Positions 51,027 through 61,589 of a stretch of 64,000 bases of DNA are shown one piece after another. Numbering within the stretch: position 1 is the stretch's first letter; each line of letters opens with the position of its first letter. A program made the position numbers and the translations under genes. Source of the stretch: Acidovorax sp. 69 (lineage in GTDB: Bacteria > Pseudomonadota > Gammaproteobacteria > Burkholderiales > Burkholderiaceae_C); assembly GCF_002797445.1 (NCBI RefSeq), contig NZ_PGEP01000001.1, forward strand, positions 4,092,501 through 4,156,500. The letters run 5' to 3'. Below the pieces are notes generated by a model. It searched no databases. It worked only from the letters and a program-made list of their open reading frames with translations, and had not been told where the DNA came from.

Positions 51027-53039
51027 TCAGGCCACCGGTGTCACTGTCAACGGAATGTCGATCACAAAACGCATGCCCCGGGGCTGGCGTGCACGCAGCC
51101 AAACAGCTCCACCATGCAGGTCGACAATGCGTTTTACCAAAGCTAGGCCCAGTCCGGCACCGGGTTTGCCCTCTGCCGAACGACCGCGGCGGTATTTCTC
51201 AAATACCAGCGCCTGTTCTTCGGGGGGGATACCAGGGCCCTCATCTTCGATCGCAAAGCGGCACAAGGCCCCTTCTCGGTGCACGCTCAAGGACACCGAC
51301 ATGCCGACCTCGGAATACTTGAACGCGTTGGAGAGCACGTTCATGAGCATCACGCGCAACAGTACCGGATCGCCGTTCAGTGCGGGTAGGTCTGGCTCCA
51401 CGCTCAGGTGCAGCGGGTGCTCGGCAGACAGTTGCCCACCATTTTCGATCACCCACAAACACAACTCCCCCACATCAACGGGCGCAGGCTCCAGGGCGAA
51501 GTTGTGGCTATCGATACGATCCTGAGTGAGACAGTTATCAAAAAAATAGCTCAGCCGCGCGGAGCCCCGCAAAATGCGCAACGCCAGCGCCTGTTGCGCC
51601 GGAGCCTCCTTGGATCGCAACGAGAGCAACTGCCCCGCAGTATTGATCACCGCCAGCGGTGAACGCACCTCGTGCGACAGCATGGCGATGAAGTGGCGCT
51701 GGTCGGTCAGTGTCTGTTCAATGGAGGTCACCGCGCTTTCCAGCTCTTGCGTGCGTTGCGCCACCATCTGCTCCAAGTCCTCGGCATGCTCCTTCAAATG
51801 CCCAGCCATGTAACCCATGGAATCCGCCAGTGACCGCAGCTCGCGGATCGGACTCGACTTGGGCGCCTGGGCATTCCAGTCGGCCTGCGTCAGTCGGATT
51901 GCCCAGTCACTGAGCACCTGCAAAGGCCGCACCAAGCGGCTGGCCACGAACAGTGAAAACAGCACCGACGCAAGCATGACCGCCACGGTGGTGTAGATCG
52001 TGTTGCGCAACACCCCGCGCAAAGGTGTGTTGAACCGGCTCTCTGGGAGGATGATCGCCATGGTCAGTGCAGGACCACGGGGCAGGACATGCGTCCACCA
52101 GCGCGCCAGATGGCGCACGCCATCTACCTCCATAAACTGGTTGCCCTCAGGTTGACCGCTCTGCAGAATATGCTGTCCCAGTGAACTCATCACGGGATCG
52201 CCGCTTTGGTCGATGCGCATGCGATGCCCATCTGCAAGAGCCGTCACCCCTCCAGATGGATCGTGCGAGGACATGGCCAGCAGCTCCCCCGACGCCTCGG
52301 CCAAAAAGGCCCTCCCACCTGATTCTGAGGCCAGCGCCGCCAAAAATTCATTGAGTTGGGAGAGCGACACATCGGCGGTCACCACACCTATCAATTGGCC
52401 ATCGCGCGAACGCACCGGCGCGGAAATTCCCATTCCAATCGCAGCATAGGCTCCCTGTGCATCGTTGATCATGTAGCGGTAGGGGGCGTACCACGAGACC
52501 CCGTCGTTGGCGATCGCAGACTGATACCACGGACGATTTCTCGCATCAAAACCTACATCGCTGCGCGAGATCAACGTGGGCTGGCGGGTCACCGCGTCGA
52601 CACGCAGCACCTCCATGGCTCGGCCATCGCTGATCCGGGCGCGCAGCATGCGCAGTGCGCGGTCATCACCCAGCGGCGGACGGCTGCCAGCGTAATACTG
52701 GCCGTCGGGCATGCCCATGGAGATGAAGGTGAGCTGGGGCTGCTGGTCGATCTGCAGCATGAACTGGCGCATCAACACATCGGGTTGCTGCACCATCAAG
52801 TGCCCTGCGCGCACCTGCTCGACGTTGAAGGCCACCACCCGCTGTGGAACGTCGAAGAACGACACCACCTTCTCACGCACACGGCCCGAAACCTCGTCAG
52901 CCAACTGCAGTGCAAACTCTTCCATGGCCACAACAGCTGAGCGATAAAACAGGCTGCCGCTGGCCAGTACGATGGGCAGCAAAACCGCCAGCAGTGCAAA
53001 GGTGAGGTAACTGCGCAGCGCAATGCGGCGAGCAAACAT
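51027..53039 (-). CDS. Membrane sensor histidine kinase with dCache-like sensor
   Basis: Kinase of 670 residues. Membrane helix at about 9-30, periplasmic double-Cache-like domain to about 340 (with DARNRPWYQSAIAN), second helix 345-367, HAMP, coiled coil, HisKA with phospho-acceptor H456 (AMLSHEVRSP) and HATPase with NVLSNAFKYS, DEGPGIPP and GAGLGLALVK. I set the start at the ATG at 53039 because membrane sequence begins immediately after; the frame runs on to 53120 but crosses a strong hairpin. Confidence 0.9.
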   Translation of the reverse strand: MFARRIALRSYLTFALLAVLLPIVLASGSLFYRSAVVAMEEFALQLADEVSGRVREKVVSFFDVPQRVVAFNVEQVRAGHLMVQQPDVLMRQFMLQIDQQPQLTFISMGMPDGQYYAGSRPPLGDDRALRMLRARISDGRAMEVLRVDAVTRQPTLISRSDVGFDARNRPWYQSAIANDGVSWYAPYRYMINDAQGAYAAIGMGISAPVRSRDGQLIGVVTADVSLSQLNEFLAALASESGGRAFLAEASGELLAMSSHDPSGGVTALADGHRMRIDQSGDPVMSSLGQHILQSGQPEGNQFMEVDGVRHLARWWTHVLPRGPALTMAIILPESRFNTPLRGVLRNTIYTTVAVMLASVLFSLFVASRLVRPLQVLSDWAIRLTQADWNAQAPKSSPIRELRSLADSMGYMAGHLKEHAEDLEQMVAQRTQELESAVTSIEQTLTDQRHFIAMLSHEVRSPLAVINTAGQLLSLRSKEAPAQQALALRILRGSARLSYFFDNCLTQDRIDSHNFALEPAPVDVGELCLWVIENGGQLSAEHPLHLSVEPDLPALNGDPVLLRVMLMNVLSNAFKYSEVGMSVSLSVHREGALCRFAIEDEGPGIPPEEQALVFEKYRRGRSAEGKPGAGLGLALVKRIVDLHGGAVWLRARQPRGMRFVIDIPLTVTPVA

Positions 53040-53072
53040 GAAGAAAACTGAGTGTGTGGGCGCTGTAGGTTT

Positions 53073-53105
53073 ATGGCCCGAAACCTCCTCGAGGCTTCGG
53101 GCCAT
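53073..53105 (-). other. Strong hairpin in the histidine kinase leader
   Basis: ATGGCCCGAA at one end pairs with TTCGGGCCAT at the other, and ACCTCC with GGAGG-like bases in the middle, giving a stem of about 14 pairs. It lies 34 bases before the kinase start. No T-run; a regulatory leader structure is possible. Confidence 0.45.
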
Positions 53106-53201
53106 ACGCACCGTATTCAATCACAGGCCAGCAAAGGCCGCCGGGGCAACACACACGTCGCCCGCCGTCCCCGCAGGGTTTAATCTCTTACACGGCCTCC
53201 G

Positions 53202-54461
53202 TCAGCACACCTTTGCCTGCTCCAGCATGGCGTGCAGCAGCACATTGCACCCCGCCTCGATGTGCTCAGGCTTGGCGTCCTCAATCTCGTTGTGGCTGAT
53301 GCCATCCTTGCACGGAATGAAGATCATCCCGCTGGGCGCCAGCTTGGCCATGTACACCGCGTCGTGCCCCGCTCCCGACACCGCTGGCATGTGGCTGTAT
53401 CCGAGCTTGGCCGCCGCGCGCCCCACTGCGTCCACGCAGCTCTCATGGAAGGCCTGCGCGGGGTAGCTGGACACCATTTCGACATGGATCTGTACGCCAT
53501 GTTCCTTGCCCACCTGCTCGGCAAAGGTTTTGACTTCTGCAGCCATCTGGTCCACCAGCGCGTCGGTGCTGTTGCGCAGGTCGATGCTGAACTTGACCCG
53601 GCCCGGGATGACGTTGCGGCTGTTGGGGAACACTTGCACCATGCCCACGGTGCCGCGTCCGTGCGGCGGGTGGCGGTGGGCTGCTGCCACCACGTCTTGC
53701 ATGATGCGTGTGGCGGCCAGCAGGGCGTCTTTGCGCAGCGCCATGGGCGTGGGGCCGGCGTGGGCTTCCATGCCGGTGACGGTGCAGTCGAACCAGCGGA
53801 TACCCAAGACGCCACTGACCACGCCAATGGTCTTGTCGTTGTCTTCCAGCACCGGGCCTTGTTCGATGTGGGTTTCGAAGTAGGCGCCGATGGGGTGGTC
53901 GCCGGGCTCCTGGTCGCCGATGTAGCCGATGCGCTCCAGCTCGCCCTTGACGGTCTTGCCTTCGGTGTCGGTGGCGGCGTAGGCGTGCTCCAGCGTGAAG
54001 GCTTTGGCAAAGACGCCCGAGCCCATCATGACGGGAACAAAGCGCGATCCTTCTTCGTTGGTCCAGAAGGCCACTTCGATGGGGGCTTCGGTTTCGATGC
54101 TGTGGTCGTTGAGCGTGCGCACGACTTCGATGCCCGCCAGCACGCCGTAGTTGCCGTCGAACTTGCCGCCGGTGGGCTGGGTGTCGATGTGGCTGCCGGT
54201 CATGATGGGTGGCAGGTTGTTGTTGCGGCCGGGGCGGCGCATGAAGCCGTTGCCGATTTGGTCGATGGTGACGCTCATGCCAGCCTCGCGTGCCCAGCGG
54301 GTGACGAGGTCGCGGCCTTGTTTGTCGAGGTCGGTGAGGGTCAGGCGGCACACGCCGCCTTTGGGCGTGGCGCCGATCTGGGCGAGCTCCATGAGCGATG
54401 ACCACAGGCGGTCGCCGTTGATGCACAGGTTCTCGATATCGGGTTTGACTTTGGTATCCAT
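53202..54461 (-). CDS. N-carbamoyl amidohydrolase (beta-ureidopropionase type), copy 2
   Basis: Same family and metal ligands as copy 1 (GSHIDTQPTGGKFDGNYG, TNEEGSRF, HIEQGPVLE); 419 residues. Its place after dihydropyrimidinase suggests hydrolysis of N-carbamoyl-beta-alanine, the third step of reductive uracil breakdown. Its first residues read MDTKVKPDIENLCING and its end MLEQAKVC, both different from copy 1, while everything between is identical. Confidence 0.92.
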   Translation of the reverse strand: MDTKVKPDIENLCINGDRLWSSLMELAQIGATPKGGVCRLTLTDLDKQGRDLVTRWAREAGMSVTIDQIGNGFMRRPGRNNNLPPIMTGSHIDTQPTGGKFDGNYGVLAGIEVVRTLNDHSIETEAPIEVAFWTNEEGSRFVPVMMGSGVFAKAFTLEHAYAATDTEGKTVKGELERIGYIGDQEPGDHPIGAYFETHIEQGPVLEDNDKTIGVVSGVLGIRWFDCTVTGMEAHAGPTPMALRKDALLAATRIMQDVVAAAHRHPPHGRGTVGMVQVFPNSRNVIPGRVKFSIDLRNSTDALVDQMAAEVKTFAEQVGKEHGVQIHVEMVSSYPAQAFHESCVDAVGRAAAKLGYSHMPAVSGAGHDAVYMAKLAPSGMIFIPCKDGISHNEIEDAKPEHIEAGCNVLLHAMLEQAKVC

Positions 54462-54487
54462 GGTGTTCTCCGTGTGCGTGAAGCCGG

Positions 54488-55963
<1,476 letters not shown>

Positions 55964-56010
55964 TCAAAACAAGGGCCTGCCCTGGCCACGGGCCAGGGCA
56001 GGCCATACGG

Positions 56011-57468
56011 TCACTTTTTCTTGGCAGTCAGGTAGTAGTAGGTGCCTGCCACTGCCAGGCTGAAGAACCAGCCAAAGTCAAACAGGGACAGCAGCAAGCC
56101 TGGTACGGCGGCTTTGTCGATGACGCCAGACACCGCCAGGTAGCCGGGCAGGCACGGCAGCACGCCCAGAGCAAACGCAATGAGCGCTTGCACATTCCAG
56201 CCGTTGCTGTACTCGTACTCCCCGCCCCTGCGGTACAGGTCATCCACCTTCAGCTCGCTTTTTCGCACCAGGTAGTAGTCCACCAGCAAAATGCCTGCAA
56301 TGGCGCCCAGCAGCGTGCCGTAGCCGCCAAGCCAGGTGAAAAGGTAGCCGCCCGACGTGGCCAGCAGCTTCCAGGGCATGAACAGCAAGCCGATGACGGC
56401 AGCGATCATTCCGCCCATGCGAAAGCTGATCTTGGACGGTGCAACCTGGCTGAAGTCATACGATGGCGACACCAGGTTGGCGGCCACATTGGTCGTCAGG
56501 TTGGCCAACAAAATCACCAGCAAGCCCACGCCCGCAGCCACGCTGCCCATCTGCGTCAGCAGGCCGTCCGGAAAGAGCTGCGCCTTGCCATACAGGATGG
56601 CCGACGCCGAGAAGCCAATCACACCCACCATGGAGAACAGCGCCATCGGAATCGGCAGGCCGATGGCCTGGCCCATGACCTGGTCCTTCTGGGTCTTGGC
56701 AAAGCGTGTGAAGTCCGGGATATTGAGCGCCAGAGTGGCCCAGAAACCGACCAGGCCGGTCAATGCCGCCCAGGTCTTGGGGCCCCCTTCGACCACCTTG
56801 GCGGGCAGGTTGAAGAGCTGGCCCGAAGGCACCTTCATCATCAACACCACGACCAGCACGATGGACGCGATGATCATCAGCGGCGCGGCAATCACTTCGA
56901 GCTTGCGGATGGACTCTGGGCCCTTCCAGATGAAATAAAGGTGCACCGCCCAGAACGCCAGGAAACACACGAACTGCGAGGTGCTGATGGTCTGCCCATC
57001 GGCCGGGCCCGCGAGCCCCATGCCCAGAATGTTCAAGAAGCCATGCAGCGCCAATGCACCGAAGTAGCAGTTGATGGAGAACCAGCCACAGGCCACCAGG
57101 CCACGCAGCACGGCGGGCAGGTTGGCGCCCTTGACGCCGAACGAGGCACGTGCCAAGACTGGGAACGGCACACCATACCGGGGCCCGACACGCCCGATGA
57201 GCACCATGGGCACCAAGACGATGCAGTTGGCCAAAAAGACGAGCCACACGGCCATTTGCCAAGTGAAGCCCTGGTCCAGCATGGAACTGGCCATGGTGTA
57301 GGTGGGCACGCACACCACCATGCCCACCCAGAGCGCGGCGAAGTCTTTCCAGGTCCAGTGCCGTTGTGCGGCGGTGGTGGGGAGCAAATCTTCATTGGCG
57401 AGCGTGCTGGAGGCTCCGCCGGGCATTAGCCCCGCCACGTGGGCAGCGCTGCCGGTACTGTTGGTCAT
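56011..57468 (-). CDS. NCS1 family permease (pyrimidine/allantoin type)
   Basis: Twelve-helix transporter of 485 residues. NCS1 signatures: FAALWVGMVVCVPTYTMASS, ARASFGVKGANLPAVLRGLVACGWF (part: SFGVKGANLPAVLRGLVACG) and DYYLVRKSELKVDDLYRRGGEY (part: DYYLVRKSELKVDDLY). The ATG at 57468 has AGGAG seven bases upstream. It likely imports uracil, thymine or hydantoin for the pathway encoded on both sides. Confidence 0.93.
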   Translation of the reverse strand: MTNSTGSAAHVAGLMPGGASSTLANEDLLPTTAAQRHWTWKDFAALWVGMVVCVPTYTMASSMLDQGFTWQMAVWLVFLANCIVLVPMVLIGRVGPRYGVPFPVLARASFGVKGANLPAVLRGLVACGWFSINCYFGALALHGFLNILGMGLAGPADGQTISTSQFVCFLAFWAVHLYFIWKGPESIRKLEVIAAPLMIIASIVLVVVLMMKVPSGQLFNLPAKVVEGGPKTWAALTGLVGFWATLALNIPDFTRFAKTQKDQVMGQAIGLPIPMALFSMVGVIGFSASAILYGKAQLFPDGLLTQMGSVAAGVGLLVILLANLTTNVAANLVSPSYDFSQVAPSKISFRMGGMIAAVIGLLFMPWKLLATSGGYLFTWLGGYGTLLGAIAGILLVDYYLVRKSELKVDDLYRRGGEYEYSNGWNVQALIAFALGVLPCLPGYLAVSGVIDKAAVPGLLLSLFDFGWFFSLAVAGTYYYLTAKKK

Positions 57469-57684
57469 GCCTGTACTCCTGTCAAATTGGGGTTGGACAC
57501 AACCCGCTGTCTCGCCCAGCGATGTCGCGCTGGCAGATGGCGGGCAAGGGGAAGCGGACGATGCTAAATAAGACGCAAGAACCGCACCAGATGCAGTGCA
57601 GCATGCGTTGCAAATCGGCACCACGACGGGAGCGCCCAGAACGACTGAAACAGGCGGTGATGGACGCGCGCATCGGGTGTGTGG

Positions 57685-58998
57685 TCAAGCCGCAGCAGCC
57701 ACACGCTGCGGGTTGTTGGGGTGCGTGGTCCAGTTGGCGTATTCGCCCGTGACCTTCTTGCCCGTGCGCACGTCGACCTCGCCAGGCTCCAGCGCACGCA
57801 TGGTGATGCACTCGGGCACAGGGCAGATCGACACGCAGAGGTTGCAGCCCACGCACTCGGCGTCGTTGATCTCGAACTTGCGCACGCCGCCTTCTTTGGT
57901 GAACGTGATGGCCTGGTGCGAGGTGTCTTCGCACACCACATGGCACCGGCCACACTGAATGCACGAATCCTGGTTGATGACGGCCTTTTCGATGTGGTTG
58001 AGGTTGAGGTTCTTCCAGTCCTTGACCGTGGGCACGGCCTGGCCCTTGAAGTCGTCGAGCGTCGCGTAGCCGTGGTCGTCCATGAAGTTGGAAAGGCCGT
58101 CGCACATGTCCTGCACGATTTTGAAGCCATAGACCATGGCCGCCGTACACACCTGCACGGTGCCGCAGCCCAGGGCAATGTATTCGGCTGCGTCGCGCCA
58201 GGTGGTGATGCCGCCGATGCCGCTGATGGGCAGGCCGGCGGTCTGCGCATCGCGCGCGATCTCGGCCACCATGTTCAGGGCAATGGGCTTGACGGCCGGG
58301 CCGCAGTAGCCGCCGTGTGATCCCCAGCCATCGGTGCTGGGGCTCATGGTCATGCGGTCCAGGTCCACGCCCATGATGGAGTTGATGGTGTTGATGAGCG
58401 ACACCGCGTCGGCACCGCCGGCCTTGGCGGCGCGGGCAGGCTGGCGCACATCGGTGATGTTGGGGGTGAGCTTCACGATCACAGGCAGCTTGCTGTAGTG
58501 CTTGCACCACGCCGTGACCATCTGGATGTATTCGGGCACCTGGCCCACGGCCGCGCCCATGCCGCGCTCGCTCATGCCGTGCGGGCAGCCGAAGTTGAGC
58601 TCGATGCCGTCGGCGCCGGTGTCTTCCACCAGCGGCAGGATGGCCTTCCAGCTTTGCTCTTCGCACGGCACCATGAGCGAGACGATCATGGCGCGGTCGG
58701 GCCAGTTGCGCTTGACGCGTTTGATCTCTTCAAGGTTGGTGTGCAGGGGCCGATCGGTGATCAGCTCGATGTTGTTCAGGCCAATCACCCGACGGTCTTG
58801 CGACATCAGGGTGCCGTAGCGCGGGCCGTTGACATTGACCACCGCCGGGTCTTCGCCCAGCGTTTTCCACACCACGCCGCCCCAGCCCGCTTCAAAGGCG
58901 CGGGTGACGTTGATCTCTTTGTCGGTGGGTGGTGCAGAGGCGAGCCAAAAGGGGTTGGGGCTCTGGATACCCAGAAAATTGCTGCGAATGTCTGCCAT
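57685..58998 (-). CDS. preA: Dihydropyrimidine dehydrogenase subunit PreA
   Basis: Reductive step of uracil/thymine catabolism; 437 residues. FMN-binding TIM-barrel start (LGIQSPNPFWLASAPP), NFGCPHGMSERGMGAAVGQ with the catalytic cysteine region, and two C-terminal 4Fe-4S motifs (CIQCGRCHVVC; CVGCNLCVSICPVPEC). The ATG at 58998 has GGGAG upstream. Follows preT by 41 bases. Confidence 0.95.
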   Translation of the reverse strand: MADIRSNFLGIQSPNPFWLASAPPTDKEINVTRAFEAGWGGVVWKTLGEDPAVVNVNGPRYGTLMSQDRRVIGLNNIELITDRPLHTNLEEIKRVKRNWPDRAMIVSLMVPCEEQSWKAILPLVEDTGADGIELNFGCPHGMSERGMGAAVGQVPEYIQMVTAWCKHYSKLPVIVKLTPNITDVRQPARAAKAGGADAVSLINTINSIMGVDLDRMTMSPSTDGWGSHGGYCGPAVKPIALNMVAEIARDAQTAGLPISGIGGITTWRDAAEYIALGCGTVQVCTAAMVYGFKIVQDMCDGLSNFMDDHGYATLDDFKGQAVPTVKDWKNLNLNHIEKAVINQDSCIQCGRCHVVCEDTSHQAITFTKEGGVRKFEINDAECVGCNLCVSICPVPECITMRALEPGEVDVRTGKKVTGEYANWTTHPNNPQRVAAAA

Positions 58999-59039
58999 GG
59001 GGTGCTCCCGTGTGTTGTGCGGTATGACTGGTTGGCCGG

Positions 59040-60407
59040 TCAGGCAGCCTTGGCGGCAGGTGCCATGAGTGCGGCATGCATGGAGACAGCGGCGACCTTG
59101 CCGTGCTCCACCGCCTCTACAGTGAGATCGCGGCCGCCGACGCGGCAGTCGCCACCCGCCCAGACGCGCGCCAGGCTGGTGCAGCCCTCCGCGTCGGTCA
59201 CGATGCGGCCAGACTTCAGTGCGATCGATGCGCCCGCAGGTTCGGCCACGTACGTTTGGCCAATGGCCTTGAGCACCATGTCGGCGTCGAGCACGAAGGT
59301 CTCGCCGGTTTCCACCAGCTGGCCACCGCTCAGGGCCGTGGCGGCAAAACGCACGCCCTTCACGGCACCGCCTTCGCTGAGCACTTCCTGGGGCGCCGCC
59401 CAATGGCGGATCTTCACGCCGTGCGTCTGTGCCCACTGCTGCTCCACGGGTGAAGCAGACATGGCATCAGCGCCCCGGCGGTACACAATGTTCACGTCTT
59501 CAGCGCCCAGCTTGCGCGACTGCACTGCAGCGTCTACCGCTGTCATGCCGCCCCCTATGACCACCACGCGGCGGCCCACGGGCAGGGTTGAGAGGTCGGT
59601 GCTCTGGCGCAACTCGGCAATGAAATCCACTGCGTTGCGCAGCCCGGTCGCCGTAGGCTCGGCCACGCCCAGCGCATTCACACCTTGAAGGCCCAGCCCC
59701 AGGAACACCGCGTCGAAACCTTGCAGCAGGCCGTCCAGGGTGATGTCACGGCCCAGTTGCTGGCCGGTGCGCACCTCGATGCCGCCGATGGACAACAACC
59801 ATTCCACCTCCTTCTGCGCGAAGTCGTCGGTGGTCTTGTAACTGGCCAGGCCGTATTCGTTCAAGCCACCCAACTTGGGGCGCGCTTCCAGCAGCACCAC
59901 GTCGTGCCCGCGCACGGCCAGCCCATGGGCGCAGGCCAGGCCTGCGGGGCCAGCGCCCACCACGGCCACCCGCTTGCCAGTCGATGCCGCACGCTGAAAC
60001 AGCGGCGCCCCCGGCTTGGCAAAAAAAGCATCGGTGGCGTAGCGTTGCAGCGAGCCAATCTCTACCGGCTTGTCCTCATTGGTGTTGCGCACGCAGGCCT
60101 GCTCACAGAGCACCTCGGTGGGACAAACGCGGGCGCACATGCCGCCCAGCGGGTTGGCCTCCAGGATGGCGCGGGCGGCACCGCGGTTGTTGTCCTGCGC
60201 AATGCGATGGATGAACGAAGGAATGTCGATGCCCGTGGGGCACGCCGTGGCGCAAGGTGCATCGTGGCAGTAGTAGCAGCGCTCCGCCTCGATGAGGGCC
60301 TGGGGCTTGGTAAGCGGCGGGTGCGCGTCGCTGAAATTGGCGGCGTAGTCGGCCAGGTTCAGGCGTGCGGCATGAATGCCACAGGCACGGCTTGCGGGTG
60401 TGTCCAT
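59040..60407 (-). CDS. preT: Dihydropyrimidine dehydrogenase subunit PreT
   Basis: FAD/Fe-S subunit, 455 residues, GltD-like, which passes NAD(P)H electrons to PreA. N-terminal cluster cysteines in CYYCHDAPCATACPTG and GGMCARVCPTEVLCEQAC; FAD motif VAVVGAGPAGLACA; NAD(P) motif VVVIGGGMTAVDAA. GGAGG lies before the ATG at 60407. First gene of the preT-preA-NCS1-hydA-amidohydrolase operon. Confidence 0.95.
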   Translation of the reverse strand: MDTPASRACGIHAARLNLADYAANFSDAHPPLTKPQALIEAERCYYCHDAPCATACPTGIDIPSFIHRIAQDNNRGAARAILEANPLGGMCARVCPTEVLCEQACVRNTNEDKPVEIGSLQRYATDAFFAKPGAPLFQRAASTGKRVAVVGAGPAGLACAHGLAVRGHDVVLLEARPKLGGLNEYGLASYKTTDDFAQKEVEWLLSIGGIEVRTGQQLGRDITLDGLLQGFDAVFLGLGLQGVNALGVAEPTATGLRNAVDFIAELRQSTDLSTLPVGRRVVVIGGGMTAVDAAVQSRKLGAEDVNIVYRRGADAMSASPVEQQWAQTHGVKIRHWAAPQEVLSEGGAVKGVRFAATALSGGQLVETGETFVLDADMVLKAIGQTYVAEPAGASIALKSGRIVTDAEGCTSLARVWAGGDCRVGGRDLTVEAVEHGKVAAVSMHAALMAPAAKAA

Positions 60408-60767
60408 CAGGTTTCCTCCGAGAGGGTGAGGGTGGGGGTCTGGGCGCGTGCCTGGCAGGCGGTGGCACGCGCAAGCGCCTCGCTGCGCCGCCGGAACGTG
60501 CGGCGCGAGCCGGCCAATGCTGCGCATGCAGGGGTGCTTGCGCTCGCAAACTTCGGAGGTTTCATCGTGGGCCTCGCTGTAGGTGCAGGTGCCCGCTGCG
60601 CTGCTGCAGCGGTGCCCTGTGTGGTGGGTCAATTTACCAACCTGTAAAACTTTACCAATTGGTAAAATCCCTAGAGCAAACCCCGTGCCAGCCAAATCCC
60701 CGTGAATCTTGGGCTTATGCCAGCGAATTGCCAGTTTTTAGCCCATGGCTTGTTCCACAATGGTGCA
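60408..60767. other. Divergent regulatory region between preT and the TetR regulator
   Basis: About 360 bases. Holds the two TTTACC operators (60633-60666). The part next to preT (60408-60630) shows no gene with family features despite open frames on both strands. Confidence 0.6.
60633..60666. promoter_or_regulatory. Two tandem RutR-type operators
   Basis: Site 2, TTTACCAATTGGTAAA (60651-60666), is a perfect 16-base palindrome. Site 1, TTTACCAACCTGTAAA (60633-60648), is a degenerate version 18 bases upstream. Both resemble the known E. coli RutR operator TTGACCA-nn-TGGTCAA. They lie about 100 bases before the regulator start and 225 before preT, so one regulator could control both directions. 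Confidence 0.7.
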
Positions 60768-61475
60768 ATGACCGACGCCCGCCCGTCCAAAGCCGACACA
60801 GCCCCCCGCCCCGCCAAGACACCCCGGACCGCGGTGGGGGATGACCCCACACCCCGCGCGCCCACGGCCTCCCGGCTGCTCAAGGAGCAAGGCATCCTCA
60901 CCGAGGCCGAGAACCACTTTGCGCAGTTTGGCTTTGAAGGCGCATCGCTGGAGAGCATTGCGGCCGCCATCGGCATCAGCCGCCACAACCTGCTGTATTA
61001 CTTCCCAAGCAAAGAGGCCCTTTACCAACGCGTGCTCGACGATGTGCTCACCCAGTGGCTGGCCGGTATGGAGGATCTGTCCCACAGCGACGATCCTCAG
61101 CAGGCCCTTCGGCGCTACATCCGTGCCAAGCTTCACTACTCACGCACACGCCCTCAGGGTGCCAAGGTGTTCACCAAAGAGGTGATTGCCGGTGCGCCAC
61201 GCTATGGCCAGGCCATCACCGAGCGGGTGGCGCCGCTGCTCAAGACCGAGGTGCGTACCTTCGAGCGCTGGGCCCGCGAAGGCCGGATCGCCAAGGTCAA
61301 CTTCACGCACCTGATGTTCATCATCTGGTCGGTGACGCAAGCCTATGCAGAGCAGGAGGCCCAGTTCGCCCTGCTGCTGGGCAAACCGGCACTGACCGAA
61401 CGCGACTACGACAAGGCCGAAGAGCTGATCGTGCGCATGGTGCTCAGTGCGCTGGCGCCCGACGCCGTGGTGTGA
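60768..61475 (+). CDS. TetR family regulator, RutR-like
   Basis: DNA-binding repressor/regulator of 235 residues. TetR HTH at about 40-80 (AENHFAQFGFEGASLESIAAA, part: FEGASLESIAAAIGISRHNLL), then an all-helical ligand domain with RYIRAKLHYSRTRPQGAKVF, similar to RutR, which senses uracil/thymine. The ATG at 60768 is chosen; the ribosome site is weak. An upstream start at 60702 is also open. Divergent to preT and adjacent to RutR-like operators. Confidence 0.85.
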   Translation: MTDARPSKADTAPRPAKTPRTAVGDDPTPRAPTASRLLKEQGILTEAENHFAQFGFEGASLESIAAAIGISRHNLLYYFPSKEALYQRVLDDVLTQWLAGMEDLSHSDDPQQALRRYIRAKLHYSRTRPQGAKVFTKEVIAGAPRYGQAITERVAPLLKTEVRTFERWAREGRIAKVNFTHLMFIIWSVTQAYAEQEAQFALLLGKPALTERDYDKAEELIVRMVLSALAPDAVV

Positions 61476-61531
61476 AGCAGCGCCTGGGCCCGACCCAGAA
61501 AGTGCGTGACTGCATTACTCTTTTTTGCTAC

Positions 61532-61572
61532 TTAATTAATAGCATTTCGCGCTTGAAGGATATGCGCTTCAG
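61532..61572 (+). repeat. Comamonadaceae palindrome, copy E (degenerate)
   Basis: Reads TAATAGCATTTCGCGCTT, GAAGGAT and ATGCGCTTCAG, a diverged version of the same element as copies C and D. Located between convergent genes, about 55 bases after the TetR gene. Confidence 0.6.
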
Positions 61573-61589
61573 TCTGATTTCGCCATCAC

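Noticed and set aside
59000..59436. N-terminal extension of preA
   Set aside because: The added residues are arginine/glycine-rich shadow of preT on the same strand; PreA starts MADIRSNFLG at 58998.
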